From assembly GCA_019752975.1 (NCBI GenBank), contig JAIELM010000327.1, forward strand, positions 1 to 6,163: DNA of 6,163 nucleotides, read 5' to 3'. A model generated the notes under the pieces. It worked only from the letters and a program-made list of their open reading frames with translations, ran no database searches and had not been told where the DNA came from. The position numbers and the translations under genes are program-made. Positions 1-6,163 of this stretch are shown here, one piece after another. Origin of the DNA: Undibacterium sp. (lineage in GTDB: Bacteria; Pseudomonadota; Gammaproteobacteria; Burkholderiales; Burkholderiaceae_D). Within the stretch, counting starts at the first letter, position 1; each line of letters opens with the position of its first letter.

Positions 1-1
1 G

Positions 2-466
2 TCGGCCTCTCTCTTTAGTTTGGGGCATGGCGGTAATGACGCACAAAAAACCATGGCAATTATTTGGATGTTGTTAATCGCCACTGGTCACGCTAGTGCA
101 CAAGATGCCTCTCCGCCGTTGTGGGTAGTATATTCCTGCTATGCAGCGATTGGTTTAGGTACCTTGTTTGGTGGTTGGCGGATCGTGAAAACCATGGGGC
201 AAAAAATTACTAAGTTAAAGCCAGTAGGTGGTTTTTGCGCTGAGACTGGTGGTGCGATTACCTTATTGATGGCCAATGTCTTTGGTATTCCTGTCTCAAC
301 GACGCACACCATTACAGGTGCCATCGTCGGTGTAGGTTCGGCACAAAAAATGTCTGCTGTGCGCTGGGGTGTTGCCGGGAATATTGTATGGGCTTGGGTA
401 CTAACGATACCTGCATCGGCGTTTGTGGCGGCGATTGCTTGGTGGATTGGAACCAAGATTTTGTGA
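2..466 (+). CDS. pit: Inorganic phosphate transporter, PiT family (3' part, 5' end outside window)
   Basis: This is the C-terminal 154 residues of an inner-membrane inorganic phosphate transporter of the PiT family, which takes up phosphate (often as a metal-phosphate complex) with protons or another cation. The reading frame is open to the left edge, so the start is missing. The fragment begins just before the second family signature, GHGGNDAQKT (fragment residues 8-17), and continues with GGWRIVKTMG (57-66), a conserved glutamate in GFCAETGG (E81) and the VSTTHTITGAIVGVG segment (98-112). A hydrophobic helix closes the protein (about 119-152). These motifs in this order are typical of the C-terminal half of PiT proteins. 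The gene ends with TGA only 11 bases from the stop of kdpE, so the two are convergent. No functional link to potassium uptake is implied by that. The symbol is generic; the sequence cannot distinguish pitA-type from other subgroups. Confidence 0.93.
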   Translation, partial: SASLFSLGHGGNDAQKTMAIIWMLLIATGHASAQDASPPLWVVYSCYAAIGLGTLFGGWRIVKTMGQKITKLKPVGGFCAETGGAITLLMANVFGIPVSTTHTITGAIVGVGSAQKMSAVRWGVAGNIVWAWVLTIPASAFVAAIAWWIGTKIL

Positions 467-477
467 TGCGACAGGCA

Positions 478-1170
478 CTAGCCCAATAAACGATACCCCA
501 CTCCGATTTCGGTAATAAAATACTGCGGTTGGGCTGGGGTTTTTTCTAATTTTTGACGTAGATTCGCCATATAGATGCGTAAGTAATGGCCGCTTTCGCT
601 GTGGTTTGGCCCCCAGACTTCTTTGAGTAAATGTTGGTGAGTTAATACTTTACCGATGTTGCGTGCGAGGACGGTCAAGAGACGATATTCAATCGGACTT
701 AAATGCACAGGAACACCTGCCCTGTGCACGGTGCGTAGCGCAAAATTAATCACTATATCGCCAATTGTCATGCTTGCTTCATTCGTGCTTGCACTAGGTA
801 TTCGACGACGCAAATGGGCACGGATACGAGCGATGAGTTCGGATGTTCCAAAGGGTTTACTGAGGTAATCATCGGCGCCGGCTTCTAAGGCTTCTACTTT
901 TTCTTGTTCCTGAGTTCGCGCTGAGAGCACAATAATCGGTACTTCGCTCCAGCTTCTCACTTCACGTATCACGTCTATGCCAGTCATGTCAGGTAGACCT
1001 AAATCGACGATCAATAAATCGGGTTTTCTAGTGGCGCAGTTGATCAGGCCTTGCTTACCATTTTCTGCTTCGTACACACTCATTTCTTGGGCTTCTAATG
1101 CGGCGATTAAAAAGCGTCGGATTTGTTTATCGTCTTCGATTAAGACGATATGAACTTTATACTCGTTCAT
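478..1170 (-). CDS. kdpE: KdpE, OmpR/PhoB-family response regulator of the kdp operon
   Basis: KdpE is the cytoplasmic response regulator partnered with KdpD. When phosphorylated it binds upstream of kdpFABC and activates it under potassium limitation. The protein is 230 residues, close to the usual 225-230. The receiver domain (about 6-118) has the acidic pair D13-D14, the phospho-acceptor D56 in LLIVDLGLPD, S83 in VLSAR and K105 in LSKPF. The winged-helix DNA-binding domain (about 134-228) carries the KdpE-typical stretches VWGPN (185-189), HYLRIYMANLRQKLE (195-209) and FITEIGVGYR (218-227). The open frame extends 39 codons further upstream, but that part lies inside kdpD and encodes nothing receiver-like. 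The ATG at 1170, just before EYKVHIVLIEDD, fits the family. This ATG overlaps the kdpD stop in an ATGA arrangement, which suggests translational coupling; only a weak GGTGG precedes it. Confidence 0.97.
   Translation of the reverse strand: MNEYKVHIVLIEDDKQIRRFLIAALEAQEMSVYEAENGKQGLINCATRKPDLLIVDLGLPDMTGIDVIREVRSWSEVPIIVLSARTQEQEKVEALEAGADDYLSKPFGTSELIARIRAHLRRRIPSASTNEASMTIGDIVINFALRTVHRAGVPVHLSPIEYRLLTVLARNIGKVLTHQHLLKEVWGPNHSESGHYLRIYMANLRQKLEKTPAQPQYFITEIGVGYRLLG
495..545 (+). terminator. Weak candidate terminator for the phosphate transporter gene, inside the kdpE 3' end
   Basis: The 11-base gap between the convergent stops is too short for a terminator, so any signal must lie inside coding sequence. 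On the plus strand ACCCCA (495-500) can pair with TGGGGT (535-540), followed by a run of T (540-545). A small CCGA-TT-TCGG hairpin (503-512) sits in the 34-base loop. A second 7-base pairing, AGCCCAA (480-486) with TTGGGCT (529-535), crosses the first and would compete with it. The long loop and the coding constraint (this is the KdpE C-terminus) make this a weak call. Confidence 0.2.
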
Positions 1171-3911
1171 TCTGCCACCACCAAAGGTTGCTCTCCAACG
1201 GTCAATGAAAATCCAACTTGAGCACCGCCATCCAAGTTGTTTTTCGCCCAAATTTTTCCACCATGTGCTTCGACGATGCTCGCGCAAATTGCTAAACCTA
1301 AACCCACACCAGGGTTAGCAGATTCGGCATCGCCGCGAGTGAACTTCTCAAAAATTGCGACACCTTTCGGTAAGCCAGGTCCGTCATCACTGACACTTAA
1401 GTGTACTTGAGATTGGCTGATATCAGCAGTTTCACTTGGGTGCAAGTTTGCTTCAATTTTGATTTTTCCCCTACCGTACTTAGCCGCGTTTTCAAGCAAA
1501 TTATAAATCAAGCGTTCTATCAAAACCGCGTCGAACCAAAGTAGTGGAAGGTCGTGCGGAATATGAATGGTGACCTCGTGCTGCGCCAAGCTGTGGGAAC
1601 AGGCGCGTAGCGCGCTACCCACCACTTCCTCTAAAGGTTGCCATTGGCGATTCAAAATAACTTTACCCGATTGTAGTCTCGCCATATCGAGTAAATTGAT
1701 CACTAAACCACTCATGCGCAAAGCTTCATCATGAATTGCTAGACTAAGTTCATCGCGCTTTTCTAGTGGTAAAGTGGGTTGGTCGTGTAAGGTACTGGCA
1801 AGCCCGACGATGGCGGTTAAAGGTGTGCGTAAGTCATGGGAAATCGTCGATAGTAGGGAATTGCGCAAACTCTCTGCCTCCATATGTATTAGAGCATCTT
1901 GCGCCACCTCCACGTAGTGAATGCGTTCTAATGCCAAGGCGATTTGTGCGGCAATTGTCTGAAGTAATTGTTGTTGCTCAGGCTGAAAAAGCGACTGTGT
2001 ATTTTGTGTATTCTGGTCTTTGGGATAAATCGCCAATACGCCGCGTGTGCGCATTGGTGCGCGTAAGGGTAAATACAAGACAGGTTGCGAAGGTAAAGTG
2101 TTGGTGCCTAGTCCTGCTACTTGCTCATGTTCGTATACCCATTGAGCGACCTCGATATCCATTTGAATATCGAGCGCTTCAGTTGCATTTCCATTGGTTA
2201 AAGGCTGCCTGACTTTTTCGTGGCTATCTGGTAGAAGTATCGCGATTTTCGCCTGGAAAAGGGGTTCTAAATGCTCGTAGCTAATCTCAATAATTTGTTC
2301 AACTACTAAAGCGGCAGAAAAGGCCTTGCTGGTACGAAAAAGCGCTTCAGATCGCCGTTCTCGATGTTGGGCGACCTTGGCTTGAAAACGCAAATTCGCC
2401 ATCAGATTACTAATGATTAAGGATACCGCCAACATGATGCCAAAGCTTAGAAGATATTGGCTATCACTAACGCTAAAGGAAAAACGCGGTGGCACAAAGA
2501 AAAAATCAAAACTCGCTACACTTAAAAAAGCCGCCAGCATAGACGGTCCTTTTCCCCACCGCACGGCGATTAAAACCACCGCCAATAAATATAACATCAC
2601 GACGTTAGCGAGATCAAAAAATTGACTCACGCCAGCATTTAATAGCGTCGTCACCAAACAGATTCCTGCGCTCCATAAATAGCGACTGAGGCTTGGTGTT
2701 GAGGTGCGAGTGTGGGTTTCATTTAAGATGACTGTTTGTTGCGGTGGCGACTGTGATTCAGTTCGCACCTCGACATTATGTCCCACCATAATGATGTCGA
2801 TATCCTTGGTACGATTAGCTAATTCATCGGCCAAACTAGGACGAAATATTCTGTGCCAAGCGGGACGTAGGGACTTGCCAACCACCAGTTTAGAGACATT
2901 GCGACTGCGTGCATAATTGAGTATAAGTGCAGGTAAATCTTCTCCGGCTAAAGTGCTTGTTTCAGCGCCAAATTCTTGTGCTAATTGTAGAGTTTTGAGA
3001 ATCGCCTCGCGCTGCGCATCTTTTAGATGTTGTAGTTCCTTTGTTTCCACGTACACTGCGATCCAGTCCGCTCGTAAGCTTGCCGCCAATCGCGCTGCGC
3101 CACGTACTAACTTCACTGCGCTTGGGTCCGCGCCTATGCAAACCAACAGGCGCTCTTTCGCCTGCCAGACAGGATGGATAGATAACTCCGCGCGATAATC
3201 GCGCATTTGAATATCGACTTGATCGGCAGTACGGCGCAGTGCTAATTCCCGCAAAGCGATGAGATTTCCTTTGCGAAAAAAATGATGGGCTGCGCGTTCT
3301 GCTTGTTGCGGTAAATATACTTTGCCGTCTTTTAATCGCCTTAATAATTCATCCGGCGGTAAATCGACTAAGGTGATTTCATCGGCGCGATTAAAGACTT
3401 TATCGGGCACCGTTTCCCACACACGAACACCGGTAATTTGTCCAACTACATCGTTGAGACTTTCCAGATGCTGCACATTGACGGTAGTATAAACATCGAT
3501 TCCCGCACCTAATAACTCTTCTATGTCTTGCCAGCGTTTAGCGTGGCGAGAACCTTCAATATTGGAGTGCGCCAGTTCATCAATTAATATCAATTGCGGA
3601 TGCTGAGCTAAGGCAGCGTCAATATCGAACTCGGCTAATGATTTATCTTTGTAACGTATCTGTTTGGGGGCGAGTAGTTTGAGTCCATCTATCTGGGCGA
3701 GTGTCTCTTCGCGCCCATGAGTTTCGACTACACCGACTAATACATCCACTCCTCGTTCTTGTTGTGCTTTGGCTGCGCTTAACATGGCGTACGTTTTACC
3801 GACACCAGCGCAAGCGCCAAAGAATATTTTCAGCCTCCCACGCGCTTCTTTCGCCTCTTCACGAAGTAAACGATCTAATAGTGCATCTGGATCCGGGCGG
3901 TTTGTGTTCAT
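1167..3911 (-). CDS. kdpD: KdpD, membrane sensor histidine kinase for K+ limitation
   Basis: KdpD senses potassium shortage or ionic stress and controls KdpE by phosphorylation and dephosphorylation. The 914-residue protein has the full family architecture (E. coli KdpD is 894). The N-terminal KdpD domain (about 21-230) has Walker A GACAGVGKT (32-40) and a Walker B-like LILIDELAHSN (107-117). A universal-stress-protein-like domain follows (about 253-376), then four closely spaced membrane helices (about 410-503). Next comes a GAF-like domain (about 526-662). The kinase core has ISHDLRTPL with the phospho-acceptor H692, the N box NLLENAAKYG (N808), the G1 box DDGPGLP (842-848) and the G2 box GVGLGLAI (868-875). 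No key residue is missing. The start at 3911 gives an N-terminus (RPDPDALLDRLL then RGRLKIFFGACAGVGKT) like that of E. coli. It has no clear Shine-Dalgarno sequence. It lies 208 bases after kdpC, separated from it by an inverted-repeat element, so it may be transcribed partly apart from kdpFABC. Confidence 0.97.
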   Translation of the reverse strand: MNTNRPDPDALLDRLLREEAKEARGRLKIFFGACAGVGKTYAMLSAAKAQQERGVDVLVGVVETHGREETLAQIDGLKLLAPKQIRYKDKSLAEFDIDAALAQHPQLILIDELAHSNIEGSRHAKRWQDIEELLGAGIDVYTTVNVQHLESLNDVVGQITGVRVWETVPDKVFNRADEITLVDLPPDELLRRLKDGKVYLPQQAERAAHHFFRKGNLIALRELALRRTADQVDIQMRDYRAELSIHPVWQAKERLLVCIGADPSAVKLVRGAARLAASLRADWIAVYVETKELQHLKDAQREAILKTLQLAQEFGAETSTLAGEDLPALILNYARSRNVSKLVVGKSLRPAWHRIFRPSLADELANRTKDIDIIMVGHNVEVRTESQSPPQQTVILNETHTRTSTPSLSRYLWSAGICLVTTLLNAGVSQFFDLANVVMLYLLAVVLIAVRWGKGPSMLAAFLSVASFDFFFVPPRFSFSVSDSQYLLSFGIMLAVSLIISNLMANLRFQAKVAQHRERRSEALFRTSKAFSAALVVEQIIEISYEHLEPLFQAKIAILLPDSHEKVRQPLTNGNATEALDIQMDIEVAQWVYEHEQVAGLGTNTLPSQPVLYLPLRAPMRTRGVLAIYPKDQNTQNTQSLFQPEQQQLLQTIAAQIALALERIHYVEVAQDALIHMEAESLRNSLLSTISHDLRTPLTAIVGLASTLHDQPTLPLEKRDELSLAIHDEALRMSGLVINLLDMARLQSGKVILNRQWQPLEEVVGSALRACSHSLAQHEVTIHIPHDLPLLWFDAVLIERLIYNLLENAAKYGRGKIKIEANLHPSETADISQSQVHLSVSDDGPGLPKGVAIFEKFTRGDAESANPGVGLGLAICASIVEAHGGKIWAKNNLDGGAQVGFSLTVGEQPLVVAE

Positions 3912-3954
3912 TTTGAATTTAGCGTGTTGAGAGATCTTTACTGACTCATTTTAA

Positions 3955-4059
3955 TAGGACTTACGAAAAATTGCGCTGGCTAGACGTAGAGCCGCAAGCA
4001 GTACATTTGTACGACAGGGCGAGCGCAACAACGCCAGCGTCTGTTTTGCGTAAGTCCTA
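3955..4059. repeat. Palindromic MITE/REP-like element between kdpC and kdpD
   Basis: The ends are perfect 11-base inverted repeats, TAGGACTTACG at 3955-3965 and its complement at 4049-4059. They continue imperfectly through an A-run to a second matched block, CGCTGGC (3974-3980) with GCCAGCG (4033-4039). The centre holds the small palindrome GTACA-TT-TGTAC (4001-4012). TTGCGC (3971-3976) can alternatively pair with GCGCAA (4023-4028). TTAA occurs next to both ends (3951-3954 and, two bases away, 4062-4065) and could be a target duplication. TGACTC (3942-3947) and GAGTCA (4068-4073) may extend the repeat to 132 bases. There is no reading frame of note inside, so it is non-autonomous if mobile. 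I recall TAGGACTTACG-type ends from interspersed bacterial repeats, but cannot name the family. As RNA it would form a long hairpin between the pump genes and the regulator genes. Confidence 0.75.
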
Positions 4060-4119
4060 AATTAATAGAGTCATGCTTCTTTGATAGTCACCACCATCAT
4101 AGTAGCTCGAATAATTGCT

Positions 4120-4719
4120 TTATTTTTTTACCTGATTTAAAGCTAAATTGAGCTGTAATACGTTAACACGCGCTTCGCCAAATAAACCAAATTGCGGAGA
4201 TTCGGTGTATTTCTCCACTAAGGTTTGCACTTGTGCTACATGAATGCCGCGCACTTTTGCTACACGGGCTAATTGATAATGTGCCGCAGCTGGACTGATG
4301 TGGGGATCAAGACCACTTGCGGAGGCGGTGACGAGATCGACTGGAATCCTTGCCGTATTTGTTGGGTCGACATCATGTAGTGCTTGAATTCGTGCTTGTA
4401 TCGCTTCTTTTAATGCCGGATTGGTCGGTCCTAAATTAGATCCGCCCGATGCCATGCTGTTATAGGCAAAGGTGCTCGTCGCCGATGGTCGTCCCCAGAA
4501 ATACTGAGGCTCGTTAAAATACTGGCCGATCAATTCGGAACCTAAAGTTTCTTGATTCCTTTGAATTAAACTACCTGCGGCTTGATAGGGAAAAGCGGCT
4601 TTTCCAATGACAGTAGTCAACATGGGATAAATTATTCCAGTGATGAGACTTAAGAGAGTAAAAGAAACCAGCAGAGGGCGAAAAAAACCTGTGCTGTTGG
4701 GAGTCGTAATCGTATTCAT
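4120..4719 (-). CDS. kdpC: KdpC, accessory subunit of the K+-transporting ATPase
   Basis: KdpC is the single-span inner-membrane subunit of the KdpFABC pump. It associates with KdpA and KdpB and is thought to increase ATP affinity or stabilise the complex. The 199-residue protein (E. coli 190) has one N-terminal membrane helix (about 14-36). The family blocks follow: GSELIGQYF (60-68), YFWGRPSAT (73-81), SGGSNLGPTNPAL (91-103) and IPVDLVTASASGLDPHIS (125-142). The frame is open for 34 more codons upstream to an ATG at 4821, but that has no ribosome-binding site and would place a polar stretch before the membrane helix. The ATG at 4719 is chosen because AGGA lies 8 bases ahead of it and it gives the normal KdpC N-terminus. 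It lies 148 bases after kdpB, an unusually loose spacing for these two genes. Confidence 0.97.
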   Translation of the reverse strand: MNTITTPNSTGFFRPLLVSFTLLSLITGIIYPMLTTVIGKAAFPYQAAGSLIQRNQETLGSELIGQYFNEPQYFWGRPSATSTFAYNSMASGGSNLGPTNPALKEAIQARIQALHDVDPTNTARIPVDLVTASASGLDPHISPAAAHYQLARVAKVRGIHVAQVQTLVEKYTESPQFGLFGEARVNVLQLNLALNQVKK

Positions 4720-4727
4720 AAAAACAT

Positions 4728-4731
4728 TCCT
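4728..4731 (-). promoter_or_regulatory. Ribosome-binding site of kdpC
   Basis: On the minus strand AGGA, within TTAGGAATG, stands 8 bases before the ATG at 4719. No comparable motif precedes the longer-frame ATG at 4821, so this site decides the kdpC start. Confidence 0.7.
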
Positions 4732-4776
4732 AATGTAAAAATTATCTGATGATGTACAAGGTTTAGACGATTGATT

Positions 4777-4816
4777 TTTTACGGTCTTTCTCGTGTTTGA
4801 GAGAAAGGCCGCAAAA
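4777..4816 (-). other. Intercistronic hairpin between kdpB and kdpC
   Basis: The arms 4777-4792 and 4801-4816 can pair over 16 positions around an 8-base loop. In the minus-strand transcript this gives four U-A pairs, one G-U pair, then CGG, a single C-A mismatch, and seven more pairs (CUUUCUC with GAGAAAG). The 3' arm is followed by more A and not by a U-run on the transcribed strand, so it is not a standard intrinsic terminator for kdp transcription. It could be an mRNA-processing or stability element that tunes kdpC relative to kdpB. The pairing is seen in the sequence; the role is inferred. Confidence 0.5.
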
Positions 4817-4867
4817 GACATATCTGAGTTTGGTCATTCATCAGGAAAATTACGGTTGATCAAAGTC

Positions 4868-6163
4868 TTAAACTAAATTTAACACCGTCAACAAAACATC
4901 GATCAATTTAATCCCAATAAACGGCACGATTAAACCGCCCAAGCCATAAATCAATAAATTGCGACGCAATAAAATCGCTGCGCCCAATGCGCGGTATTTC
5001 ACGCCTTTGAGAGCCAAAGGAATCAAGAACACAATAATCAAAGCATTAAAGATCACCGCCGATAATATTGCACTACTGGGGCTAGTTAAATGCATTAAAT
5101 TAAGTGAATTGAGTGGCGGATAAGTCGTTGCAAAAGCGGCGGGAATAATTGCAAAATATTTGGCTAAATCATTGGCGATACTAAAGGTCGTTAAAGAGCC
5201 GCGGGTCATCAGCATTTGCTTACCAATTTCGACTATCTCGATTAACTTAGTTGGATTAGAATCCAAGTCCACCATATTTCCCGCTTCTTTTGCCGCTTGC
5301 GTACCGCTATTCATTGCCACCGCAACGTCCGCTTGCGCCAAGGCCGGCGCATCATTGGTGCCGTCGCCTGTCATCGCTACAAGTTGTCCTTGCGCCTGAT
5401 GTGAGCGAATTAAACGCAATTTATCTTCTGGTGTCGCCTCCGCTAAAAAATCATCAACACCAGCTTCGGCGGCAATCGCAGCAGCGGTTAAGCGATTATC
5501 GCCGGTAATCATGATGGTCTTAATTCCCATCTGACGTAACTCGGCAAAACGCTCTTTAATTCCCCCTTTGACGATGTCTTTTAGCTCAACCACGCCCATC
5601 ACTTGATGATTGTCCAGTACCACCAACGGTGTACTGCCACGACGAGAGATTTTGTCGACAATCTCAACCACAGGCGCAGGTAATGTGTGACCTAACTCTT
5701 GCAAATAACTGCGGATAGCATCGACCGAACCCTTACGTATTTTACGGGTTTTGTAGGCCGAATCTAGGTTCGTCAAATCTACTCCACTCATTCTGGTTTG
5801 TGCCGTAAAAGGAATAAAATGCGCACCCAGAGCTTTAATATCTCGTTCACGTAATTGGAATTTTTGTTTTGCCAAAATCACGATGCTGCGGCCTTCTGGT
5901 GTTTCGTCCGCCAGTGACGATAGTTGGGCGACATCGGCTAACTGATCCGGACTAATTCCGGGCGCGGGAAAAAAATCGGAAGCTTGTCGATTACCCAAAG
6001 TGATGGTGCCGGTTTTATCCAACAACAGCACATCCACATCGCCAGCCGCTTCTACTGCACGACCTGAGGTGGCGATGACGTTCGCTTGCATCATGCGGCT
6101 CATGCCAGCCACGCCGATAGACGACAACAGGCCACCTATGGTTGTTGGAATCAAGCACACCAA
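4868..6163 (-). CDS. kdpB: KdpB, P-type ATPase subunit of the K+ pump (N-terminus outside window)
   Basis: KdpB hydrolyses ATP to drive high-affinity K+ uptake through KdpA. The window holds the last 431 residues; the N-terminal part, including the first membrane helices and the TGES actuator loop, lies beyond the right edge. The first codon in the window is TTG and is an internal leucine, not a start. Visible are [11 protein letters not shown] of the fourth helix region (fragment 3-13), the phosphorylation site DKTGT (D49), and the nucleotide-binding segment [11 protein letters not shown] (F119) with RKGSVDAI. Further on come TPEDK, the hinge motif [11 protein letters not shown], the KdpB-typical DLDSNPTK, and NDLAKYF in the membrane domain. 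Three C-terminal membrane helices end the protein. The 70-residue gap between D49 and F119 equals that between D307 and F377 of E. coli KdpB, so about 258 residues are missing and the full protein would be near 690. No catalytic residue is altered. Confidence 0.97.
   Translation of the reverse strand: MVCLIPTTIGGLLSSIGVAGMSRMMQANVIATSGRAVEAAGDVDVLLLDKTGTITLGNRQASDFFPAPGISPDQLADVAQLSSLADETPEGRSIVILAKQKFQLRERDIKALGAHFIPFTAQTRMSGVDLTNLDSAYKTRKIRKGSVDAIRSYLQELGHTLPAPVVEIVDKISRRGSTPLVVLDNHQVMGVVELKDIVKGGIKERFAELRQMGIKTIMITGDNRLTAAAIAAEAGVDDFLAEATPEDKLRLIRSHQAQGQLVAMTGDGTNDAPALAQADVAVAMNSGTQAAKEAGNMVDLDSNPTKLIEIVEIGKQMLMTRGSLTTFSIANDLAKYFAIIPAAFATTYPPLNSLNLMHLTSPSSAILSAVIFNALIIVFLIPLALKGVKYRALGAAILLRRNLLIYGLGGLIVPFIGIKLIDVLLTVLNLV

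Noticed and set aside
1171..1287. Longer kdpE start at 1287
   Set aside because: The extra 39 codons lie wholly within kdpD, which clearly encodes the conserved kinase ATP-binding end there. Receiver domains start where the ATG at 1170 places them.
1766..3198. Plus-strand open frames opposite kdpD (for example 1766-2212 and 2917-3198)
   Set aside because: They are antisense shadows of a long conserved gene, with no family motifs.
1167..3911. Considered whether KdpD is truncated or a short sensor variant
   Set aside because: All domains, from the N-terminal Walker motifs through the membrane helices to the G2 box, are present in one uninterrupted frame.
4062..4091. Possible kdpDE promoter on the minus strand (GTGACT, 18 bases, TATTAA)
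   Set aside because: Each box matches the sigma-70 consensus at only 4 of 6 positions and the region is AT-rich, so chance is likely. It would need transcript start mapping.
4720..4821. Longer kdpC starting at the ATG at 4821 (34 extra residues)
   Set aside because: There is no ribosome-binding site before it, the extension is polar and unlike KdpC N-termini, and it spans the hairpin. The ATG at 4719 has AGGA at proper spacing.
4763..4841. Small open frames of about 20-24 codons in the kdpB-kdpC gap (ATG at 4841 or 4837, minus strand)
   Set aside because: They have no ribosome-binding site and no recognisable protein character, and their sequence is largely accounted for by the hairpin.

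Overview
The window carries most of a kdp potassium-uptake locus, read on the minus strand in the order kdpB (cut by the right edge), kdpC, kdpD, kdpE. It is followed by the 3' end of a convergent PiT-type phosphate transporter gene on the plus strand. All five proteins are recognisable from family motifs. By eye the base composition is roughly mid-40s % GC. The protein sequences look proteobacterial. The PiT C-terminus and the Kdp proteins suggest a beta- or gammaproteobacterium, beta slightly favoured, but this rests on recalled family resemblance and not on a search.

Layout from the left edge: the end of the phosphate transporter gene (2-466, plus); an 11-base gap; kdpE (478-1170, minus), which overlaps the stop of kdpD by 4 bases (ATGA); kdpD (1167-3911, minus); a 208-base gap holding a compact inverted-repeat element (about 105 bases, possibly 132); kdpC (4120-4719, minus); a 148-base gap holding a long hairpin; and the C-terminal two-thirds of kdpB (4868 to the right edge, minus). 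kdpA, any kdpF and the main kdp promoter lie beyond the right edge.

How the genes work together: KdpB is the P-type ATPase subunit and KdpC the accessory subunit of the high-affinity K+ pump KdpFABC. KdpD is the membrane sensor kinase and KdpE the response regulator that switches on kdp transcription when K+ is scarce. All catalytic residues that can be checked are present: the KdpB phosphorylation-site aspartate, the KdpD histidine and ATP-binding boxes, and the KdpE aspartate. The system therefore looks functional.

No unknown multi-gene system is visible. The points worth a second look are non-coding. One is the MITE- or REP-like palindromic element between the pump genes and the regulator genes. 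Another is the strong intercistronic hairpin between kdpB and kdpC. A third is the lack of a clear ribosome-binding site in front of kdpD.
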